Made by a program: the position numbers and the translations under genes
Part shown: positions 50,826 through 55,518 of the stretch, in pieces
How positions within the stretch are numbered: the first letter of the stretch is position 1
Layout of the letters: each line of letters opens with the position of its first letter
Assembly (NCBI GenBank): GCA_002441095.1
Contig: DJVG01000009.1
Coordinates: 1 to 55,518, forward strand
Reading direction: 5' to 3'
Length of the DNA: 55,518 bases
DNA from: Elusimicrobia bacterium UBA6262
GTDB lineage: Bacteria > CAYTYR01 > UBA6262
The notes under the pieces: generated by a model
What the model was told of the DNA's origin: nothing
Database searches by the model: none
Seen by the model: the letters and a program-made list of their open reading frames with translations, nothing else

Positions 50826-52154
50826 ATGAATATTCTGGTGATCGGTGGCGGCGGAAGGGAACATGCTTTAATCTGGAAATTAAAGCAAAGCTCGGCTATT
50901 ACCGAGATATACTGTATCCCGGGAAATGCCGGGATCTCCCAGCTGGCCAAATGCGCCGATAAGCCGGTAGATGATTTCCCGGCGATAGAAAAGTATTGCA
51001 AAAACAATAATATCGGTTTGATCATAGTTGGCCCGGAAGCGCCGCTCATTAAAGGTTTTGTTGATTATTTTGAAAAAAAGAATTTTAGGGTATTTGGCCC
51101 CAATAAAGCCGCTGCCCAACTGGAGGGCAGTAAAGCTTTTGCCAAAACTTTCTTGCACAACTGCAATATTCCTACAGCCAGTTTTGAAATATTCTCCTCA
51201 CCTAAGCAAGCCCTGGATTTCATAAAAAACCCTATGTTCAATAGTCCGCATGTCCAGCCCGGCTATCCTATTGTGATCAAGGCAGATGGATTGGCCGCGG
51301 GAAAAGGGGTAATTATTTGCCATACTTTGGCTGAGGCGGAAAAAGCTATTGACGTGATCATGCTGAAAAAAGTATTCGGGAGCGCGGGAGACAAGATCGT
51401 GATCGAAGAGTTTATCGGCGGGGAAGAGGCTTCCATTCTCTGCTTTACCGATGGCGAGACCATCGTGCCTATGGTCCCGGTACAGGATCACAAACGGATC
51501 TATGATGATGACCAGGGACCTAATACCGGCGGCATGGGGTGTTATGCACCGGTTACCAAGCTGGATGATGAGTTACACCGGAAAATAAGGGAAAAAGTTT
51601 TAACACCTACTATTGCCGGCTTGAAAAAGGAAAACATATTATACCGCGGGGTTATCTATGTTGGAATAATGATTGTCAACAGCGACCCTTTTGTGTTAGA
51701 ATATAATGTTAGATTTGGGGACCCTGAAACGCAAGTTATCATGCCGCTCCTAAAAACCGATATTTTGAAAATAATGGAGTATATAAATCTGGGCAAGCTC
51801 AAAGAGATAAAGATCGAATGGGAAAAGAAATATTGCGTGAGCGTGATCATGGCCAGCTCAGGTTATCCCGGGGGCTACAGCAAAGGCAAGGTAGTGACCG
51901 GCTTAGAAAAAGCAGACGCTCTGCCTGAAGTTATAGTTTTTCATGCCGGGACCGCTTTCCCGCAAAAAGAAACTGCGCAGGGACTAATAGAGCATGACCG
52001 GTCCCAGATGGTCACTTCAGGAGGAAGGGTTGTAGGAGTTACAGCGACGGGAAATACCCTGCAGGAGGCGATCGACCGTTCCTATGAGGCCGTCCCGCTG
52101 ATCCAATTTGAAGGGGCCCAGTGGCGCAAAGATATAGGACGAAAAGGACTTTAA
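50826..52154 (+). CDS. purD: phosphoribosylamine-glycine ligase
   Basis: The 442-residue ATP-grasp enzyme makes glycinamide ribonucleotide. It has VIGGGGREHALIW, GPEAPL, IKADGLAAGKGV, DDDQGPNTGGMGCYAP and EYNVRFGDPETQ. All ATP-grasp features are present. The start follows aaggagc. It sits between two aactcg-type repeat hairpins. Confidence 0.97.
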   Translation: MNILVIGGGGREHALIWKLKQSSAITEIYCIPGNAGISQLAKCADKPVDDFPAIEKYCKNNNIGLIIVGPEAPLIKGFVDYFEKKNFRVFGPNKAAAQLEGSKAFAKTFLHNCNIPTASFEIFSSPKQALDFIKNPMFNSPHVQPGYPIVIKADGLAAGKGVIICHTLAEAEKAIDVIMLKKVFGSAGDKIVIEEFIGGEEASILCFTDGETIVPMVPVQDHKRIYDDDQGPNTGGMGCYAPVTKLDDELHRKIREKVLTPTIAGLKKENILYRGVIYVGIMIVNSDPFVLEYNVRFGDPETQVIMPLLKTDILKIMEYINLGKLKEIKIEWEKKYCVSVIMASSGYPGGYSKGKVVTGLEKADALPEVIVFHAGTAFPQKETAQGLIEHDRSQMVTSGGRVVGVTATGNTLQEAIDRSYEAVPLIQFEGAQWRKDIGRKGL

Positions 52155-52155
52155 G

Positions 52156-52219
52156 AAAGTTGGCGAGTTTCTAGTTGCGAGTTCCGAGTTTAAACCCGAA
52201 ACCTGAAACCCGAAACTAA
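52156..52219. repeat. intergenic period-7 hairpin (aactcg-type) between purD and purE
   Basis: gttggcga-gtttcta-gttgcga-gttccga-gttt on the left (52159-52191) faces aacccga-aacctga-aacccga-aact on the right (52193-52217). The turn is only a few bases, so this is the tightest hairpin of the group. Confidence 0.9.
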
Positions 52220-52234
52220 CAATAGAGGATAATA

Positions 52235-52699
52235 ATGAAGAACAAAGTAGCCATTATTATGGGCAGTGAATCTGACTTGGAAATCATGAATGAGGCAGCC
52301 AAAACACTAAAAGAATTTGGCCTGCAATATGAACTAAAGGTCATGTCTGCGCATCGCACTCCCAAGGCAGTAGCCCAGTTCTCCGGCAGTGCGGAGAAGA
52401 AGGGATTTGGGGTGGTCATCGCCGGAGCTGGTAAAGCAGCTCACCTGCCGGGGGTCATCGCCGCTTATACCCAACTGCCGGTCATTGGAGTGCCGATCAA
52501 AACCAAGGATCTTGGAGGATTGGATTCCCTCCTTTCCATAGTGCAAATGCCTAACGGCGTACCGGTAGCTACCGTAGCGATCAATGGGGCTAAAAATGCG
52601 GCTATACTGGCTTGCCAGATTCTGGCTATCAATGATCCGGCCCTGAATAATAAATTAAAAACCTTTAAAAAAAGATTAGCTGGCAGGAGCAGGAAATGA
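52235..52699 (+). CDS. purE: 5-(carboxyamino)imidazole ribonucleotide mutase
   Basis: The 154-residue enzyme has IIMGSESDLEIM, VMSAHRTPKAV, AGAGKAAHLPGV and GLDSLLSIVQMPNGVPVATVAI, as in class I PurE. purK, the usual partner, is not in the window. The stop overlaps pyrR by ATGA. Confidence 0.96.
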   Translation: MKNKVAIIMGSESDLEIMNEAAKTLKEFGLQYELKVMSAHRTPKAVAQFSGSAEKKGFGVVIAGAGKAAHLPGVIAAYTQLPVIGVPIKTKDLGGLDSLLSIVQMPNGVPVATVAINGAKNAAILACQILAINDPALNNKLKTFKKRLAGRSRK

Positions 52700-53253
52700 C
52701 TAATGTTTATAAAACTAAAAAAACGATCATGAGCAGGAATGAAATAAACCTTACGATCAAACGCCTGGCTGGGGAAATAATCGAAAAGAACCATGGTACC
52801 AAAGATCTGGTGATCATCGGTATCAGGACCAGGGGAGTTTTCCTGGCCGAGCGTCTCGCCGCAGAGATCAAGAAAATATCCCATAAGATCATTCCGATCG
52901 GAGTGCTGGATATAACTTTGTATCGGGACGATTTTACCAGCCTTTCAGAGATGCCCTTGGTGAAGGAAACCCAGATACCGTTCCATATTGAAGAGAAGAA
53001 CATTATCCTGGTAGATGACGTATTATTCACCGGCCGCACCATCAGGGCAGCCTTGGATGAGATCATTGACTTCGGGCGCCCAAAAAGCATCCAGCTGGCC
53101 GTCCTGGTTGACCGCGGCCACAGGGAATTACCGATCCAGGCTGACTTTTGCGGCAAGGTGTTCAAAACCTCAAAAGCCGAAATGATCAGCGTTAATTTCA
53201 AGGAAATAGACCAGCAGGACCAGATCACATTGAATGAACAGATGAGTACGTAA
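52696..53253 (+). CDS. pyrR: PyrR bifunctional pyrimidine regulator / uracil phosphoribosyltransferase
   Basis: The 185-residue protein has the phosphoribosyltransferase loop ILVDDVLFTGRTIRAALD and IGIRTRGVFLAERLA, LVDRGHRELPIQADFCGK. PyrR binds pyr mRNA and controls attenuation in many bacteria. I see no clear PyrR-binding hairpin in front of pyrR or pyrB, so regulation may act elsewhere or the protein may mainly be an enzyme. It couples purE to the pyr genes. Confidence 0.94.
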   Translation: MTNVYKTKKTIMSRNEINLTIKRLAGEIIEKNHGTKDLVIIGIRTRGVFLAERLAAEIKKISHKIIPIGVLDITLYRDDFTSLSEMPLVKETQIPFHIEEKNIILVDDVLFTGRTIRAALDEIIDFGRPKSIQLAVLVDRGHRELPIQADFCGKVFKTSKAEMISVNFKEIDQQDQITLNEQMST

Positions 53254-53274
53254 GGTCAAAAGGAGGTCTTACGG

Positions 53275-54216
53275 GTGAGACTAAGAGACAGGAATCTGCT
53301 CGGTATTGAAACGCTAACTCCAGAAGAGATTAAACTAATTCTGGACACAGCGGTACCTTTTAAGGAAATCTTTACCCGCTCTGTTAAGAAAGTACCCACA
53401 TTACGCGGTAAGACCGTAGTCAACCTTTTCTATGAACCCTCCACCAGGACCAGAACCTCCTTTGAATTAGCGGAAAAAAGATTAAGTGCCGATGTGCTTA
53501 ATATCTCGGTAAACACTTCCAGTATTGTCAAAGGTGAAAGCCTGATCGACACGGCCAAGACTATAGAGGCAATGAAAGCTGATTTTGTAGTTATCCGCCA
53601 TAGTATGGCCGGAGCACCGCACTTATTAGCGCGGACCATTACCGCCAGCATCATTAATGCCGGTGACGGCATGCACGAACATCCGACACAAGCCTTGCTT
53701 GATCTTTTCACCATCAGGGATAAAAAAGGTAAAATAGAGAACCAAAATGTAGTGATAGTAGGAGACATACTGCACTCGCGCGTGGCCCGGTCCAATATCT
53801 GGGCCCTGACTAAAATGGGAGCTAAAGTAACGGTAGTCGGGCCAGTCACTCTTATTCCGTCGCACATCGAAAACCTGAAAGTAAAAGTAGCTTACAAGCT
53901 GGACGAAGTTTTACCACACGCTGATGTCATCTATGTCCTGCGGGTACAGCGTGAGCGGCAGAAACAGCATCTCTTCCCGTCGCTGCGGGAATACAGCGAA
54001 TTATACGGCATAGATATGGACCGTTTGAAAAAATGCAAAAAAGATGTGATCGTCATGCATCCCGGACCGATGAACCGGGGTATCGAGATATCCAGCGAAG
54101 TAGCCGACAGCAATTTCTCCGTGATCACCGAGCAGGTAACCAATGGTATTGCCATCAGGATGGCTGTCCTGTACCTGCTGGCTGGCGGAGCGGAAAAAGT
54201 AGAGGAAGGTGAATAA
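53275..54216 (+). CDS. pyrB: aspartate carbamoyltransferase catalytic subunit
   Basis: The 313-residue enzyme makes carbamoyl aspartate. It has FYEPSTRTRTSFELAEKRL, HEHPTQALLDLFTI, GDILHSRVARSN and HPGPMNRGIE. No pyrI regulatory gene follows. The start is a GTG at 53275 behind a strong aaggaggt at 53260. pyrC begins immediately after the stop. Confidence 0.97.
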   Translation: MRLRDRNLLGIETLTPEEIKLILDTAVPFKEIFTRSVKKVPTLRGKTVVNLFYEPSTRTRTSFELAEKRLSADVLNISVNTSSIVKGESLIDTAKTIEAMKADFVVIRHSMAGAPHLLARTITASIINAGDGMHEHPTQALLDLFTIRDKKGKIENQNVVIVGDILHSRVARSNIWALTKMGAKVTVVGPVTLIPSHIENLKVKVAYKLDEVLPHADVIYVLRVQRERQKQHLFPSLREYSELYGIDMDRLKKCKKDVIVMHPGPMNRGIEISSEVADSNFSVITEQVTNGIAIRMAVLYLLAGGAEKVEEGE

Positions 54217-55509
54217 ATGCGTATTCTGATCAAAGGCGGCAGGGTAATTGATCCGGCAAACCGGATCGATGCGCAAAAAGATATTTATATCGAAGAAGGT
54301 ATAATTAAAAAAGTTAGCACCAGCATTAAGGTTAATAAATCCAATGTTAAAGTCATTGATGCCAGGGGCAAAGTAGTTACTCCCGGATTGATCGATATGC
54401 ATACCCACCTGCGAGAGCCAGGCCGTGAAGATGAGGAAACCATTGCCAGCGGTACCCGGGCAGCCTGCAAAGGCGGATTTACGAGCATCTGTTGTATGCC
54501 CAATACCCAGCCAGTCACTGATAACCAGGCGCAGGTAGAATTGATCCTTTCAAAATCCCAAAAAGAAGGTTGGGTGAATGTTTACCCTATTGGCGCTATC
54601 ACCAAAGGCCTGCAAGGAGAAGAAATGTCCCCTATCGGGGAATTGAAAAAAGCCGGAGTGGCTGGTATTACCGATGACGGCAAGACGGTCGAAAACTCGC
54701 TCATTATGCGCCGGGCGCTGGAATATTCAAAAATGTTCAAATTACCGGTCATCTCTCACTGCGAAGACAAGAATCTTTCTGCCGAAGGGCTGATCAACGA
54801 AGGTTATATATCAACTATCCTGGGTATGCGCGGTATCCCGCGGCAAGCCGAAGAGGTCATTGTCTCCCGGGATATCCAATTGGCGGAAATGACCGGAGGG
54901 CATTTGCACATTGCCCATGTATCGACTGAAGGCAGTGTCGGCATGATCAGGCGCGCTAAGCGTATGGACATCAAGGTCACCGCTGAAACCGCACCGCACT
55001 ATTTCACCCTGACTGATGAAGCAGTTAAAACATATAACACCAATACTAAAATGAACCCGCCGCTGCGCACCAGGAAAGATGTGCAGGCGATCAAGCAGGG
55101 ATTACAGGACGGAACGATAGATTGTATTGCCAGCGATCATGCGCCGCACCTGGAAGACGAAAAGAACCAGGAATATGAATTGGCGCCGTTTGGCATTATC
55201 GGTTTAGAGACTATGCTGCCCCTGATCATTACCGAACTAGTCGATAAAAAGGTTTTGACTTTGCGCGAAGCTATCAAGAAATTAACGGTTAATCCGGCCC
55301 ACATCCTGGGACTGAACAAAGGCACATTATCTCCCGGAGCTAATGCTGATATTACTATCATTGATACTAAAACCAGGCGGAAGATCGAAACTTTTGAAAG
55401 CCAGAGTAATAATTCTCCTTTTATCGGCTGCACGCTCAGAGGTTTTGCTGTCTGTACCATAGTTGGCGGCAGAATATGTATGGCGGAGGGTGAACTTGTT
55501 GCAGGCTAA
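54217..55509 (+). CDS. pyrC: dihydroorotase
   Basis: The 430-residue class I dihydroorotase has the zinc motif DMHTHLREPGRED, GFTSICCMPNTQPVTD, ISHCED, HIAHVST and ASDHAPHLEDEK. Residues for both metals appear present, including histidines of HLHIAHVS and the aspartate of SDHAP, so it should be active rather than a PyrC-like pseudoenzyme. It follows pyrB without a gap, ribosome site gaggaag within pyrB. Confidence 0.97.
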   Translation: MRILIKGGRVIDPANRIDAQKDIYIEEGIIKKVSTSIKVNKSNVKVIDARGKVVTPGLIDMHTHLREPGREDEETIASGTRAACKGGFTSICCMPNTQPVTDNQAQVELILSKSQKEGWVNVYPIGAITKGLQGEEMSPIGELKKAGVAGITDDGKTVENSLIMRRALEYSKMFKLPVISHCEDKNLSAEGLINEGYISTILGMRGIPRQAEEVIVSRDIQLAEMTGGHLHIAHVSTEGSVGMIRRAKRMDIKVTAETAPHYFTLTDEAVKTYNTNTKMNPPLRTRKDVQAIKQGLQDGTIDCIASDHAPHLEDEKNQEYELAPFGIIGLETMLPLIITELVDKKVLTLREAIKKLTVNPAHILGLNKGTLSPGANADITIIDTKTRRKIETFESQSNNSPFIGCTLRGFAVCTIVGGRICMAEGELVAG

Positions 55510-55518
55510 ATGCCGGGT
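55510..55518 (+). CDS. possible start of a next gene (cut by window end)
   Basis: An ATG directly follows the pyrC stop and reads Met-Pro-Gly before the window ends. In many pyr clusters carA comes next, but three codons cannot show this. Confidence 0.3.

Noticed and set aside
1..55518. tRNA or rRNA genes
   Set aside because: I looked for cloverleaf and rRNA-like segments in the spacers and saw none; a covariance search was not possible here.

Overview
The window reads as a contiguous piece of a strictly anaerobic, probably uncultivated bacterial genome with moderate GC. Anaerobic features include an electron-transfer flavoprotein with a built-in ferredoxin, indolepyruvate:ferredoxin oxidoreductase, class III ribonucleotide reductase, a ferredoxin-thioredoxin-reductase-like protein and several radical SAM enzymes. 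A lipobox, signal peptides and WecG-type glycosyl transfer fit a bacterial envelope. I cannot fix the phylum from sequence alone; the gene set and repeats suggest a candidate phylum of the Omnitrophota/Margulisbacteria kind, which is inference only.

Layout. 1-7.3 kb: etfA, smc, a TagA/CpsF/WecG glycosyltransferase, a phosphoesterase and a membrane-anchored Ser/Thr kinase. 7.3-14 kb: a promoter, FMN riboswitch and terminator controlling ribD-ribE-ribBA-ribH, followed by nusB and ligA. 14-15.9 kb: an Mrr-type restriction nuclease between repeat-rich spacers, then a GDT1-type cation transporter. 15.9-21.5 kb: iorA-iorB-paaK-ACT-paaK-ACT, an aryl-pyruvate oxidation module. 21.6-27.6 kb: LysE exporter (the only clear minus-strand gene), glutaredoxin plus FTR-rubredoxin fusion, GH3 glucosidase, sodium symporter with a small accessory protein, exported cyclophilin. 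27.6-36.9 kb: PAS-GGDEF-HD-GYP protein, DUF362 ferredoxin protein, AmmeMemoRadiSam proteins with export signals, a CcdA-like thiol transporter, a solute-binding-like protein without a signal peptide, a membrane HExxH protein, recX. 37-41.7 kb: nrdR, a thioredoxin-like protein, nrdG, nrdD, dut. 41.8-55.5 kb: a long nucleotide synthesis run, guaB3-guaA-purC-purS(double)-purL-purQ-purF-purD-purE-pyrR-pyrB-pyrC.

The most unusual layer is not a gene. At least twelve gene junctions carry short-period repeat arrays (mostly 7 nt, some 8 nt), usually as a direct array followed by its inverted counterpart, so each junction can fold into an imperfect hairpin. The repeated word differs between loci (aactcg-type, gcgtata-type, atcagga-type and others), but the period and layout recur. 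Four further period-7 arrays lie inside purL and purQ in frame, where they appear to code for extra residues in otherwise conserved enzymes. Separately, three longer imperfect inverted-repeat elements (about 110-200 bp) flank nusB/ligA/mrr and guaB.

Functionally the window combines nucleotide and riboflavin biosynthesis with low-potential electron chemistry. The second main lead is an AmmeMemoRadiSam system whose parts look membrane-anchored or exported, next to a possible transmembrane electron carrier.
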